Shown here: positions 35,601 to 48,211 of the stretch, piece by piece
Numbering within the stretch: position 1 is the first letter of the stretch
How the letters are laid out: every line of letters begins with the position of its first letter
Origin: Pyrocephalus nanus
Lineage: Eukaryota > Chordata > Aves > Passeriformes > Tyrannidae
Direction of reading: 5' to 3'
Assembly (NCBI GenBank): GCA_038380795.1
Contig: CM076264.1
Coordinates: 1,862,001-1,926,000, forward strand
Length of the DNA stretch: 64,000 bases
The notes under the pieces: model-generated
Seen by the model: only the letters and a program-made list of their open reading frames with translations
What the model was told of the DNA's origin: nothing
Databases searched by the model: none
Program-made: the position numbers and the translations under genes

Positions 35601-38600
35601 CCTGGTACCTGTTGGAGAAATCTGGAATGTCCAGGTGTGTTGGAGCAAGGATTATTGAAAATTATTGAAACACAGATGGGTGCTGAACCTTGATCTGAAG
35701 GATGCTTGCTCCAGGCTTCCCTGCTGCTCTGGTGGTCTGGAAAGCCACAGTGCTGAGCCAGGTGGCTTATTCAGTAACCAGATTCCAGCCTGTCATCCAC
35801 CTCCTCTCCCTTATCCTAATGTTTATTTGCCTTGTGTCCTCAGCCTGAGGAGAGTGAATGCTCAGAGACGTCTCCAAGTGCCTGTCCCTGGGAGAGAAGA
35901 GCAGACATGGCCTCAGTCCCACCTCCAAGACCCTTTTCCTTGGGAAATGGAGTCCTTCACTTGGGCATCCACAGTACCAGTGAAAGAAATTTTGGTTGGA
36001 TTAGTGAGTCCCTGCTCACCAGTGCCACATCCCACCATTTCTACACACAGGCACTGAATGGTTTTGTCCTCCACGCTCATATAATTAGTTTGTTGCAGCT
36101 GGAATGAGTTCTTGCTCTTCCCAGTGCTGGGTTTGGGATGCTCTGGGGGTGTAAATAAATGAATAGATGGAATAAAAATGCCTCCCAATGTCACGTAGTG
36201 CTGGCACACTCTTCCCTCATCCCAACCATACCGAGCGAGCCAGCTGCCAGTGCTGGACCAGTGCTGAGTTCAGGCCTAGAAAGGGGGAGAAAAAAGCCCC
36301 AGCAGTCAGCTGGTGGGGACGGAGGAGAAAATGACTCATCTTCATGCTAAGAAATGGAGACAAACGAATGAATGCACAAGGAAATGGGGGGAGAGGAGAA
36401 AGAGGCGTCTACTGTTATCATTCCCAGCTGCACAGTGGTTGCTGTGAGGAGGAGCTTCTTCTCCTGCTGCTGGGAGGAGATGCTGGAAAGATGGAGGGGG
36501 TGATTTGGAATGGGGGTATTCCAAGCTTGGGTTAAAAATGGGGGTTGATTTATGCCAGGGCAACTGGTCTGGTTCAAACCTCACCTCTAGGCACGCAACT
36601 CCATTTTCCATCTCTTTATTTTTAGATGGTTCTCAGGTTTTTAAAACCCAACTTATTTCCAGCTTAATTCCCCCAAACCTCTAGTGCTTCCTCACTCCTC
36701 AGGTCACCCCAAGACCTTCCCTGTTTTTAATATTTCTTTGTCTCACTCCTAGGATTGGGCGCTGACTCCCCAGAATCCCCCCTGCACCACATCAGCCCCC
36801 CCTTCCTCTGGCAGGGGGTCCCAGTGCCACCGGACTCCAGGGATGCAGATGTCCCCACACCAGCTCCTGGCCAGCCCTCCCTGCCCGTGCCCACGGGACC
36901 TTCCGGAGATGGCATGTCCTCTGGGCCAGCAGAGGGGGGTGGCCTCAATGCCACCACCCCCGTGGCAGCACTGTCCCCTGCTCCTGTGTCCGCCACCGTG
37001 AGCTCCATCGCCGTCACAGACAGTCCCTCCGCAGCCTCCGACCCCAGCTCGGTGCCACCCACCTTGGAGACGGCCCCAGCTCTTCGGACAGCAAACCCTG
37101 CCAGCTTGGCAAGAAGCACCGTGGATTTGGGGGCAGCTTCCAGCCCCACGGGCACAGCTGCATCCTCGTCCTCCGCTTCCCTTCCCACCGGCCATCCGGA
37201 CTCAGTCCTGTCCCCAACGCCCGTCCTGGCGAGCCCTGGCACCACCCAGCCACCAGTGCTGACGGAGGATGTCCCTTCCCTGGGGACGCTGGCCATGGCA
37301 TCGAGCCTGGCCGTGGAGCCAACGTTCCCCCCAGTGACTGTGATGAGCCCCAGCGCAGCCGAGGCCACGGCCTCCGACAAGGCCACCGGAGTCACCATGG
37401 AGGAGGTGCCGCGCGCCTTGAGCGCAGGTGAGCACCAGCCCTCCTCAGAGATGCAGTGCCAGCCTCGGGGTGCTCAGACAGGAGGGGCAGACCCCCACCA
37501 AATTGGGAGGGAAGAGGTGGTCAGCTTCCTGGGAGCATCACTCAGCGGCGTTCCTGGAGGGGGCCTGTGTCATCTGCTCCACTGGCAGAGGCCGGGAGTT
37601 GTAGATGACAAATCTCGGTTGCCTGGAGACAGGAATAAAATCCTTAGTTGTGTAATTTTGACTTGAAACACTTAAGGATGAGAGGAAACGAGTGGCTGGA
37701 TGGTGGGTGCAGCCTGAGTTAGGGTGATGCAGGTTTTTCTCCTCCCTCCTGGTCACCTCACCAAGTTGACACTGGCTTTTCCCTGTCCCCTTCCGTGAGC
37801 TCAGGTAGCTGGAAAGTGCTCCATAAGGTCAGAAAAGAGAGGGATGTGGAGTATTTTCCAGCCTTGGCTGCCTGGTGCTGGGAGGAGCTTCCAGGAGTGA
37901 GTCCATATCCCCCAAGCAAAGCCCAGCTGTATTTTATCCCCAGTCCCCCTGGTTTTATGGGAGGGAGGTAATTGTAAAAATATAGGGGTGCCCTGCATCC
38001 TCTTTGGGAAGCAGTGAGGGAATATTCCCCCTGTCAGAGATGGCTGGCGTGGGTGTTTTGGGAGCAGCTGGGGTGTGGGTTGAGTGCCACAGTGCTTTGG
38101 GGATTTGATGGGGCTGAACCTTGCCCTCTCTGATGGATCACCCACAGGGAGCATCGTGGCCATAACCGTGACCGTCATCGTGGTGGTGGTGCTGGTGTTC
38201 GGGGCAGCAGCGTACCTCAAGATCAGGTAAGGCTATTTTTGGGGTGCCCCCCCCCCCTCGAGGCTTCAGCCCATCTCACCATCACAAGGGTGATGCTCAA
38301 GGGCAAAGCCCTGAGGAGATGCTGTCCCCAAACATGGTGGCGTGATGTGGAACCTCTGGTCCCAGCATGGCTGCCTTTCCTACCCCTTCTATACTGGAAA
38401 GCAGAGTTTTAATCCCTCATTTTACAAGAGCCTTGCACAAATGCCAGAGACACTGCTCAGCATAGCCATAACCAGTAATTATCCCTTGGGAAAGCTGCTG
38501 CCGTGGGTCTCGCTGTGACTGGGACAATAAACAGCAGCACAGCCCAGCGCTGAGCATCCCTAATGAGGCTCTGCTGACAGCTGAGATGAGCAAAGGTCTT

Positions 38601-38876
38601 GTTTTAATTCCCTGCCCTGTCTAGTCTGGTTCAACAGGGGCAAAATCCAGCCTGGACTTACCTTCTGTCCTGGTGCTTCCTCCTAAAACATCCCAAAGCC
38701 CGACCTGGGGAGCCCTTGCATGAATATTCCTTCACCCCATGGTAAAATAGCAAATAACCCTCCAAATCAATAGGTTTGCTTTCCCTGGCAGGCACTCCTC
38801 CTACGGAAGGCTTTTGGATGACCACGACTACGGCTCCTGGGGCAACTACAACAACCCTCTGTATGATGATTCCTAG
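29496..38876 (+). CDS. PARM1: PARM1, mucin-like type I membrane protein
   Basis: Four coding exons: 29496-29547, 36753-37427, 38148-38226 and 38792-38876. They total 891 nt, or 296 residues (human 310). Exon 1 is a signal peptide, [18 protein letters not shown]. Exon 2 encodes about 225 residues very rich in Ser, Thr, Pro and Ala, the O-glycosylated mucin-like ectodomain, which is poorly conserved in sequence. Exon 3 encodes the transmembrane helix [20 protein letters not shown] and exon 4 the cytoplasmic tail. The tail, with [20 protein letters not shown], is nearly identical to mammalian PARM1 and fixes the identification. NPLY in the tail is an NPxY-type endocytic motif. The protein cycles through Golgi, endosomes and plasma membrane and is linked to survival and ER-stress responses. 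Divergent from BTC, as in human. Confidence 0.95.
29680..36752 (+). other. PARM1 intron 1 (about 7 kb)
   Basis: Intron of 29548-36752. GC content falls to the right of 30.9 kb. I see no exon and no clear transposon, and it is largely unique sequence. The size and position next to the promoter make it a likely home for enhancers, but no motif stands out enough to annotate. Confidence 0.5.
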
Positions 38877-39040
38877 CAGGGATGAAGAAAAAACAACCCC
38901 ATAAATCCTTAATTTATAAGCGCTTCTGCAGCAGAGCATCCGCTGTCGAGGAGACACCGAGCACGGAGCCCCTGCCGGGGGCAGGATCACGGCGGGCCTG
39001 GTGGATCACAGGAAGAGGAGGGTGGGTGTGCAGTGCCAAC

Positions 39041-39046
39041 AATAAA
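39041..39046 (+). terminator. PARM1 proximal polyadenylation signal
   Basis: AATAAA lies 165 bases after the stop codon. Further AATAAA hexamers follow near 39714, 40526 and 40582, so longer 3' UTR forms are possible; mammalian PARM1 has a long 3' UTR. Confidence 0.5.
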
Positions 39047-42000
39047 CCTGAATTTTGGCCTTTAGTCCTGGGGCACGTCAGCCACTTGTTGGAGGCGAGG
39101 GAGCCCAAATTCCCCAGGGGGAAGGGATGGGGAGGTCGAAGGAGAGGATGGAGAGGTTCAGCCACCAGTGCCGTGGCATCCTTTGAAACGCTGCTGCTCT
39201 GTGATTCGGGGGGGAATGGGGGGCTGCTGAGACAGAGCCAGCAGTGTGCAGGGGTCTCCTGTGCTTTCACTTGACCCTTTCCCTAAAATCCCTTCCCTGT
39301 GTTGCCCTGCTGTGAAATCCTTTGCCTTGTCTCACCAGGACCATTACGGGGATGCTCAGTCAATGCTCCTTTTCTTTTCCTGTGCAGAAGCTCCTGATTT
39401 CCTTTTTTTACCACTTAATTGTGGCGGTTTTGCCCCAGACACAGCCTGGGAGACCATGGGAAGGTGCACTGACCACCCATTTCACACATGTGGCTGCTTG
39501 CTCCACAGCTTTGTTTTTAATCCTTAAAAAACTTGGCTGCTAAAATACAGCAGAGTGTTCTTTTAATCCCCAATTTGTGTTCAGCTCTTAGTGTGTGAAG
39601 ATTGTGGGTGGCTGATGGCAGGGCTGGTTTGGGAAGAGGATGCTCAGCCACTTCTCCCTCTGGCTAAATTCCCTGGCAGTGGAAAGCAAAGCCCTCGGTT
39701 TGCCTGACTTTAATAAATAAACCAGGACTAAATGACGCTGCAAATTTTTGGGGTGTCCCAGCACAGGCTGGGAAACAGGCTCTGCTGTTTGCCCTGACTC
39801 CTAAATGGAGCATCCCAGGAAACATCAAAGCTTGGGGCGTTCCCATGATTGCTTCCTGCAGCAGATGCATCATCTCCTGATTTCTATCAAGTGAGTGTAA
39901 TAAATGCATCCAGCACCACAACAGCCACCTGGAAAGGTCAGGAGAAACAGGGGCAGCTCCTTCAGCTCCGCTTCCCAAAGGGAAGTGTAATTATAATGCA
40001 TTTTCCTTTTCTTCCTGAGCCTTTTTTAGCCTGTTCAGTGGCCCATCCTTTCACCTCTGCTGTGAATACTGAGTGTTCCTCAGCCTCTCGTAGTTCAAAC
40101 TCGGTAGAAACAGGAAACGGTTGTTGCACCTTCCAACCACAGCCAGCCTGAAAATCTCTTGGAATTGGGAGCATACACAGGGCAGTGCAGGCTCCAAGGA
40201 TGCTCAGGATGAGCAAAACTCCCTTTTACCTTTCGGGCACCCAAGAAGCAGCGAATTAGGCCACCTTGGTTAAGAAAAAAACACAAACTGAGTAAAAAAC
40301 TCACCCCCCTTCTTCTCTTGAAGCAAATTGGGTGTCATGGTGCTGCGCTTGCCCTCCCCAAAACCCCACCGAAAAGGTTCTCCCTCACTCCTTGGGATCT
40401 ACAGCTCATTATTGTTCAGCAACAACAAAGAGCTGGCATTGGGAAAAAAAAAAAAAAAAGCCTTCCCCAAACTATTAAAAAAATCACTCACTTTGCTCAA
40501 ATGCTGCTGCTAAAATACAGGAGGGAATAAAGGGAGAAGAAATGCTGCCACCTTCACTTAAAAATATATAACCCCCAAGGGAATAAATTCCTTTTTTGTG
40601 AAAGAGAACAGAAATGGGGTGTCAGCTTTCCTGATCAACCCTGTGCCTGGTGGTCAAAAAGAATGACTCTCTCTTGCCCACAGTGCAAGGAAGAGGCTGT
40701 ACATATTTTGGGGGATATCCTATGGTGAAAATAGATTCCTTGGCTTCCCACAAGTGCCTGGGACCAAAAACCATCCCAGTGCCCTTATTCACAGTGCAGC
40801 TGCCCTGTGACAGTGATAATGTGGACGTGGATGACGTGTTTACATCTACAGGACTGTTTGCCAGCACGGGCCAAGGCACGGGACAGCTTAAAGGGTAACA
40901 GATGTATTTGCCAAGTGGAAAAAGCACTTTATTTTGGGGGATGATGCCCTCAGAGGGAGGCTGCCTGTGTTCCAGGCAAAGGCTGCAAACACCCCTCTCA
41001 CATTCCCATCTCAGACCCTCTGGCTTACCCAGGGGTCCCTGTCCCACACCATTATAGCAGGGAAGAAGGGGAAAAGACAGCCAGGACGTGCCACAAAAAA
41101 GGCCTTTTCCCTTTGTCTTTTCAAAAACAACGATGCAAACTCTGCCACCGGCCTGTTTTATTTACAGAAATAGCAAAACCCCACTTTTCCCAGAGGCTGC
41201 CCCAACTTTGGCTCGATTCCACCTCCTCTCAACACTCTCCCCCCTCATCTCCCCCCATCTTTGGCTCTGTTTCACCTCGGAGATATTTTATTTATATAGG
41301 AAAAAAAAAAAATAGTTCACATAGCTCCGTGCAGAACATCCCATTCCCCGACCTCGCGGGAGTCTGGCAGCAGCGCTGTGGATGACGTGATCCCTCTCCA
41401 GGTCTCCTGCTTTGCCCTCGCCAGAGAGCTACAGGCTGCTTTATCACCGCTTCCAGACTCCCTCTGGCCTCCCTAATTATGCCCTTGTTTTGCTCATTTG
41501 TGAGTATTCCCATATATCACCCACATGCTTCCAAGCGTCATCTCCTCAGGCTGTTGGTGGAATTACTGGAGTCAGGGGTAATGACTCGTTAGCAGGGATA
41601 CTCCTGGTTGCAGCTCCCAGGAGCAATGAGGCTAGTTAGATAAAGGAACAGGTTCGTGTTTCAGAAATCCAACTCCAACTGGGACCACCGAGGAGCAAAA
41701 ACAAGGAAGCTGCCCCGTTTCCAGCACGGAGGTCCCGGCCCACCCCTGGGCTGAGCTTGGAGCTGCAGAGACAGATGCTCCTCTGCCCCTCTGAGATATA
41801 AATAGCACCACATGACCAGCCTTTCCCTAATTGCGTTCCTTCCACTTGGAAATTTAAAAACAGATGGCTCCTCCTCAGCCAGCCAGGGGCAAGGCATCGA
41901 CCTCAGCACCGGGAAAGCCACGGGAGGGGATGGCTGTCCGGGAGGGGATGGCTGTCCGGGAGGTTTAGTACGAAACACCCCCACTTCCACCCCAAATGAT

Positions 42001-43290
42001 GTTACTGGAGCAACACAAACCCACACAAGCATCATGAAACCAGCCCAAAATCAGGAATCTGCTTTCCCCACAGCTCCTGAGCCGTGGCCCAGCACATTCC
42101 CATGGGATGGAGGGCCTGTCTGAGCCCCCTGGTCCTGCTCGCTGTCTCCATGAGTCCTTCTCCCGAGTTTCACATACTCCAGAGGGCCCTGGCTTTATTA
42201 ATAGCTCCGTGACCTTGTGTGTGCCTGCGGCCCTTGCGCCTGCTGGAACACCACATTTTTCCCACAAGGCAGCGAAAGTCCCATCTGCTCCCGATTCTGC
42301 CCCTGCCCGGTGAGGCAGGCTGGATTCCGGGTGGTGGGCAGCGTGGGAGCTTCCCCACAGCTCCCACAGCCAGCAGGTAAGCTCTGGCCAAGCTGCCTTC
42401 ATCCCAGGATCATCACACCGCTCTGATCCGAGCGTCCTTCCCTCTCCCATCAGCTGTGTCTCCACAGGACAGGGCAGCAAAGCTCCGTACGACACCTTCC
42501 ATCCCATAAGGCAGTTCCTCGCTTGTCTCGATCTGCTCCATTTATCTTTACCCCCTCAAAATGCCGTTCCTTTTTTTGCTGTGCCATTTATTCCCTGGCA
42601 GAGGGAGTCAAGGGCTCAGTGCCAGGATAAACGCACGGGACAGCGGTTCAGCTGGTGGCATTGGGTTCCCTCCCGCACTTTCCAGAGGCAAACACCAAAA
42701 GCGGGAGAGCAAAAGGCCAAACTCACCTGGATCCCACCCCCAAGAATTGTTTTCCTTCCCAGTACCAAAGTCCAGCTGGGGAGGGAGCTGCTCTTCCAAA
42801 ACTTAGCTGGACTATATGTTTCCTTTCAGCCTCCTCTTGTGGTTGGAACCCAAACAGGGATATTTCCAGCTGGGATAAAATTAGCTTGCAGTTTAGCATC
42901 AAACCTGCTTGGTTGTGGACTTGACCACCAGAGCTTTACCACTAGCAACACAGAGGCTACTTGGCTACTGAGTTTTCTGGGATGATAACTCCTGCGGGAT
43001 GATAAGAGCCCTGCTGGGCTTGCTTACCTGGGAGCAGGTCTCCATCCCAGAAGGTGGTGGGAGTCACCAAGTGCCAGCAGACATCCAGAGGGTGCTCCTA
43101 AACAGCAGGGGTCTTGCTTCTACCACAAAAATAAGATAACACAGGAGCTGCTAAACCCCCTTGTTCTTTTAACAGCGTCCCAGGCCTCACACATCCCCAC
43201 ATCCACCCATTTTTGAGCACTGAATCATGGTTTAAACTCAGCTGGGATTTTCCAGGGAGTGCGTGTGTGAAAGAAGAGCACACCACACAC
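39047..43290. other. PARM1-RCHY1 intergenic or extended PARM1 3' UTR
   Basis: About 4.2 kb without a recognised coding exon. Several AATAAA hexamers and A-rich runs (40442-40459, 41301-41311) are present. The left part may be alternative PARM1 3' UTR and the right end is the tail side of RCHY1. No CR1 copy was recognised. Confidence 0.45.
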
Positions 43291-43301
43291 AATGTAATTT
43301 G

Positions 43302-43307
43302 TTTATT
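43302..43307 (-). terminator. Probable RCHY1 polyadenylation signal
   Basis: TTTATT on the plus strand (AATAAA on the minus) lies 1.18 kb beyond the RCHY1 stop and would give a 3' UTR of about 1.2 kb. A and T runs at 43700-43730 lie inside that UTR. Confidence 0.5.
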
Positions 43308-44488
43308 TTAATAGAGACGTTATTTTGCATTTATTTATAACAGTGAGAAAAGTGCTCCAGGAAAAGATACTCCAGTAAAGGCAAGCTACAACAGCTATCA
43401 TCCAAATCCTAAATATTCCATACAGAAAGGGGCACTGCTGGATTAAGAAAAGCTCTTGTTTTACAACAGAACAGATAAAAAAGTAGTTGCAACATGAAGA
43501 GTAACTGAGCTTTTTTAATACTTATTTTTGTAAACTATTTGCATGTGAAATTCACAGAAACCGAGAACTTTCTGTGACATTTAAGACTGCAAAACACCTG
43601 GGGCAGGATATCATATGCAGAACGGTAGGTTTGGGGGTTTAATTTGTGGGTTTTTTTTAAAGGCAGTCAGACACCCTCCATTCTCTCCCCACAATGAAAT
43701 TTACCATTGAAAAAAAAAAAAAAAACCAAAAATTTTTCCCTACACCACTCGAGTGCCTCTGAGCTCCTGTTACTTCAGTGAACATCTCAGGCTCAGCCCG
43801 ATGTCAAGGATGTGCTTTACTTCAGGTACTTAAAGTATCGAGCTACATACATGTCTGGAACACTACAACACCTTGGTCCTTCCAGTGAATGAAGCAAAAT
43901 GAAGAAGAAATGGGGATAACCGTGACTGCAGCTGGTAAAGGAGCCTGAGTGAAGGGACAGCAGCAGGTCAGGACAGGTGTCCAGGGGGGAAATGGGGGCT
44001 TTGCACCTTGATTTCTTAGGCCCTTCATCACAGCAGGCAGGGCAGCCTTGTTTTGATGGAATTCTGTACACACAGGTGTCACCTCATGAAGCCAAAGGAT
44101 GCAATTCCTGCAAGCTCCCCCTCTCCAGCTGCTGGCAGCGACGGCTCCGAGGCCCTGGAACAAACACGTCATTCCGAAGGAACAGACCGTCCTCGCACAC
44201 AGCTCTGTGGGTGTCAGCTTTATCCAAAAAAGCTGCTCTCAAAGCGACCCATTTTCCCCGGCAGCTGCAGCCCCAAGAGCTGCACCTCCACCTCCCCTCA
44301 CCTTCAGCTGCCCCAAAACATCTTCTGCTGCGTCAGCTGCTCATCATGCTGCTCTCCTCAGCTCTCCCTTCCCTGACGCAGCCAAGGGCTCCTTGAACTT
44401 GGAATGTATTTTTACTGACAAGTGTTGGGTTTTTCTGGGAAGTCTCTTCCACGGCAGAGCCTTCCTCGTCCAGCCGGACGTGTCCCGG

Positions 44489-47298
44489 TCACTGCTCCTC
44501 CAAGGGGAGCCGGCACCGTCCGTCCTGGGCAGTGTTGTAGGACTCACAGTTCTTGCACTTCATGCCCAGGAGATGGAACTGCACCGTGGAGCGGGCATTG
44601 CAGTCATTGCAAAGGATCTACACGGAGAAAAGAGAGGGAAAGGCTTTGGCACCGGGAATTATAAAATACTGTAAGCCTACACATGACATTCCCTTATCCC
44701 TCGGGTTGATTTCTGATCCAGGACAACTTCCTAGTGCCCTCTACTGCCAGTAACTCCAAGGCACAGCTCCAGCAAAACCAGGCACGGGTGCAAGGCTGAT
44801 GTCTTACCTCCACCATCATGTTCTGGTACTCTGTGGGCATGGGAGTCTGGGCCACTTCGTTGTCCAGCTGGCGCCAGTACCTGGTCATATCTAACGCCGA
44901 GTGCATGCACAGAGGACACCTGTAACCTCTGGCAGGAAGGGGGAAAAAATGTCTGAATCAGAAGATGGAGTGAGGCCATGAAACAAATCCACTCAAAAGG
45001 ACAAGTTTCATGTCACACCACTCAAACAAACACCATGAAACAGGAAATTCTTGCAAACAGAATTAAAGTTTCAATGCCCTTTATCCCTCTAGGAATCGAC
45101 TTTAAGTTATTTGGTACAGAACTGGCATCATGAGCTCTGCCTCCTGGAGTAATATGTTTGGACTACGATAATATTAAGAAGATGTTTAGAAATACTTACT
45201 CCTTCAGCATCTCGTTGTAACACGTTCTGAAAAGGAAACACAGTGAGCAGATCAGTAAGAAGAATATAATTACTGACAGGTAACACTGACTTGGACTAAA
45301 CACAGGAAGAAGGCACACAGCCATCCCCAAACCAGAAGCTGAAAGTATCCTGAGGGCAAAGTGAGAGGAAAGCTTCCTATTGTCACAATTAACTGTGGAA
45401 GGAAGACAACTCTTCTAAAGAAAATATTTGCTGGTGAAACGGACTGTCCCTACCATTTGGGTCCCTTAGAAACCAGCTGCAAGCAGCTGAAACACACCAA
45501 GTGCTGCTGAATAAACACCCCACACAAGGCAGCAGCTATTCCCCTTTCTCAGGTATCTGCTTTACCTGTGAAGAAGGTGACCACATGGCAGAACATGGGC
45601 TCCAACACGAGACGTGTGAATATCCTGTTTTGAGGCAAGAATCAGACAAAAGAGAAAAAAAAATTAAGTCAAACACAGTCAAAAATAGGGCCACCCAGTA
45701 ATCCAAGAGATGAAAAGCAGCAGCTCACCTCCAAACATATCGGACAATCCTGCCTGGAGACATTTTCAATGCACTTTGCAAATGGAAAAGAGAAGAAAAA
45801 GTTATTCTGCTGTATTTTTCTAAACTGTAAAACTCCTGTGTGTAAATTTCTTATATTTTTAACGGGTGGCCTCTGTGTTGCTGTTAGGTGAACTCAGAGG
45901 AGCAGAACCCACTGCTCCCCCCGTTCCTGTGGCCTCAGGTGGGGCTGAGGCACAACCAGCTTCAAGGTGTTATTTTTTCAAGACGTGGAGTTAAGCGGTG
46001 TGTTCTCACCTTGTGCTTCCCTCGGAGGCTCAGGCTCAGGCACAAATTGCATTTGGAACAGTGGAAGAAATCCTCCTTGGGGCCGATCCTGAGGAGAGAG
46101 GTGTCAGGGCAGGGCCAGCTCCCCGAGGAGCCGGGGCCCGGCCGCCTGCCCACACACACCTGCAGATGCCGCACTCCTTGCAGTGGTACTGCTTCTTGTC
46201 GCAGTCGAAGAGGTGGCAGATGTCACAGTAGTACTCGCCGAAGAGGCTGTCACAGCCCTCGCAGCGCTGCTGGGCCTGAGGGGAGAGGAACAGCTGGAGC
46301 GCTCCGGCCAGTTCTGGGCACCTCAGGATGAGAGAGACACGGAGCTCTGGGAGAGGGTCCAGCGGAGAGCAGTGCAGTCGATTAAGGGACTGGAGCACCT
46401 CTCCTGTGAGGAAAGGCTGAGGGAACTGGGCCTGTTCAGCTGTGATAAGAGATGACTGAGGGGATCTGCAACGGGCACAAACTGATGCACAGGAATTCCA
46501 CAAGAAACCGTGAGGAAGAACTTGTTTGCTGGGCACTGGAACAGGTATCCCTGCAGAGGCTGTGGAGTCTCCCTCACTTAAGACATTCCAGAACTGCCTG
46601 GACACAATCCTGTGCCATGTGCTCTAGGATCACAGAATATCCTGAACTGGAAGGGACCCACAAGGATCATGAAGCCCAGCTCCTGGCCCTACACAGGACT
46701 CCCCAGCAATCCTACCATGTCCCTTGAGAGCGTTCTCCAGACACTCCTTGACACTCTGTCGGGCTTGGGACCGCGACCACTGCCCTGGGGAGGCTGTTCA
46801 GTGCCCGACCACCCTCTGGGGGAAGAAAACTTTTCCCGAGATCCAACCTAAACGTCCCCTGACACAACTTCAGTCCACAACCCTGCTTGAGCAGCGAGGT
46901 GGGCCCAGGCGACCCACTGCGGCCCCTTCCATCCCGCTCCCCCCCCTCCCTCCCAGAAAGCACCCACCTTCTGCAGGAGGCGGCAGCGGATGCACTGCAC
47001 CTCGGACACTCGGAAGCGGTCCAGCTGGTGCTCCTCGGCGCCGTCGTGGCACAGGCGGCACGGGTACAGCTTCCCGCAGCACGGCGCCTGGGAACGCAGG
47101 GGGCACGGCACGGATCAGGGCAGGGATCGAGGGGCCACCCCCCCACACACTGCCCGGCCCCTCCCCACGGCACCGCTGACCCGCCCGTTGCTGACCCACC
47201 CGCAGCCGGCAGCCCCGGCGGTAGTGCTCGCATCCCTGCTCGCATGGCCTGCGGGCGCACCCCGGCTCGCCGCCCTGCGCTCCCCCCGCCGTGGCCAT
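44489..47298 (-). CDS. RCHY1: RING finger and CHY zinc finger E3 ubiquitin ligase (PIRH2)
   Basis: Nine coding exons on the minus strand: 47200-47298, 46968-47087, 46160-46275, 46010-46088, 45729-45773, 45566-45624, 45200-45226, 44808-44928 and 44489-44617. They total 795 nt, or 264 residues (human 261). The E3 ligase ubiquitinates p53 and other targets. The domains are an N-terminal CHY zinc finger ([25 protein letters not shown]), a CTCHY finger ([36 protein letters not shown]), then a RING-H2 with zinc ligands C148, C151, C167, H169, H172, C175, C186 and C189. A C-terminal zinc ribbon follows ([26 protein letters not shown]). All expected ligands are present. Exon 8 starts one base group upstream of an alternative AG; the chosen site restores KEGYRCPLC. 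Intron 2 is mostly two CR1 fragments in opposite orientation. Confidence 0.97.
46290..46625 (+). mobile_element. CR1 fragment in RCHY1 intron 2, plus orientation
   Basis: CR1 ORF2-end and 3' UTR-like sequence: GAGGAAAGGCTGAGGGAACT, GGCCTGTTCAGCTGTGATAA and CTGCCTGGACACAATCCTGT. It is antisense to RCHY1. It joins directly to a second CR1 in the opposite orientation. Confidence 0.85.
46626..46875 (-). mobile_element. CR1 fragment in RCHY1 intron 2, minus orientation
   Basis: Starts with GGATCACAGAATATCCTGAA, then CTGGAAGGGACCCACAAGGA and CCTACACAGGACTCCCCAGC, with TTTTCCCGAGATCCAACCTA near the inner end. This is a CR1 3' end in minus orientation abutting the plus-oriented copy, so the two make an inverted pair within one 692-bp intron. 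Confidence 0.88.
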
Positions 47299-47460
47299 GG
47301 CCGCGGCCGCCGCCACCGCCCCCCCCTCCCCCGGCCCCGCGCCCGCCCCTTCCGCTTCCGCACCGCCGGTTCCGGGGCCGCGGGGACAGCGGGGATGCCA
47401 GCTTGGCTGTCCCTGACCCTCAACCTTTGTGCTCTCCTGCCCGCTGAACCGCGGCTCGGG
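46900..47460 (-). promoter_or_regulatory. RCHY1 CpG island promoter
   Basis: CG-rich over exons 1-2 and about 160 bases upstream of the ATG at 47298. In human this promoter is shared with the divergent THAP6 gene; no THAP-domain exon is seen on the plus strand here. Confidence 0.55.
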
Positions 47461-47524
47461 TGACACAGGGGCGCGCCCGCGTGGGTTCGGAATGTCTCCA
47501 GAGAGGGAGACTCCGCGGCGAAAC

Positions 47525-48035
47525 CACTTGAGTACTCTGAGCTGGGAAGGACCCCAAGCCTGACAGAGCACAAGGAGCATTTGAGCAACGCTCTCAGGCC
47601 CGCGTGGGTGTCCTGTAGGGCCAGGAGATGGAATCCATGGTTGTTGTGGGTGCCCTCCAACTCAGAATATTCTGTGATTCTTGCTCATGTTGAGGTGGAA
47701 CTTCTTATTGTTTAGTTTATGGCCATTGCTCCTCATCCTGTTGCTGGGTACCACTGAGAAGAGTCTGACACCATCCCCTTGACACCTGCCTTTGAGGCTA
47801 ATTGTATGGATTGATGAGATCCCCTCAGTCTTCTCCAGACTTAAACAGGCCCAGCTCCTGCAGTCTCCCCTCATCATCTTTGTGGCTTCTGCTGGATCCT
47901 CTCCAGTAGCTCCTTATATTTCCTGAACTATGGAGAGAAGAACTGAACACAGCACTCCAGGTGTGACCCCACTACGGCAGAATGGAGGGGCAGGATCACC
48001 TCCCTCAACCTGCTGGCCACATTCTTCCCAATGCA
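47525..48035. mobile_element. CR1 cluster filling the RCHY1-CDKL2 gap
   Basis: Three adjoining pieces. About 47525-47600 is minus-oriented (TCTGAGCTGGGAAGGACCCC). About 47600-47683 is a plus-oriented tail ending CTCAGAATATTCTGTGATTC. About 47684-48035 is minus-oriented again (CCTCATCCTGTTGCTGGGTA, TCTTCTCCAGACTTAAACAG, CTCCAGGTGTGACCCCACTA). The 0.9 kb between RCHY1 and the CDKL2 3' end is therefore mostly retrotransposon. Confidence 0.82.
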
Positions 48036-48211
48036 AACCATTCCTATTAAGCCTGTCTTTTCTCTCTCCCCAGTCCCGCCACAACAAAACACTCTCCCTG
48101 TCCCAAACCTTCTTTTCCCCCTCTGCATTTGCCCATGCCTACCTGACTGACTGCTGTGGCCAGCTGGGAGCATCCACAATAGGGAAACCAGGCCTGGAAT
48201 TGGAACATCCT

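Noticed and set aside
36727..37398. 223-codon minus-strand ORF opposite PARM1 exon 2
   Set aside because: The antisense of Ser/Thr/Pro-rich codons gives a long open frame. The plus strand splices in frame to a conserved tail, and this one has no features.
47299..48200. Search for a divergent THAP6 exon
   Set aside because: No C2CH THAP motif; the interval is CR1-derived.
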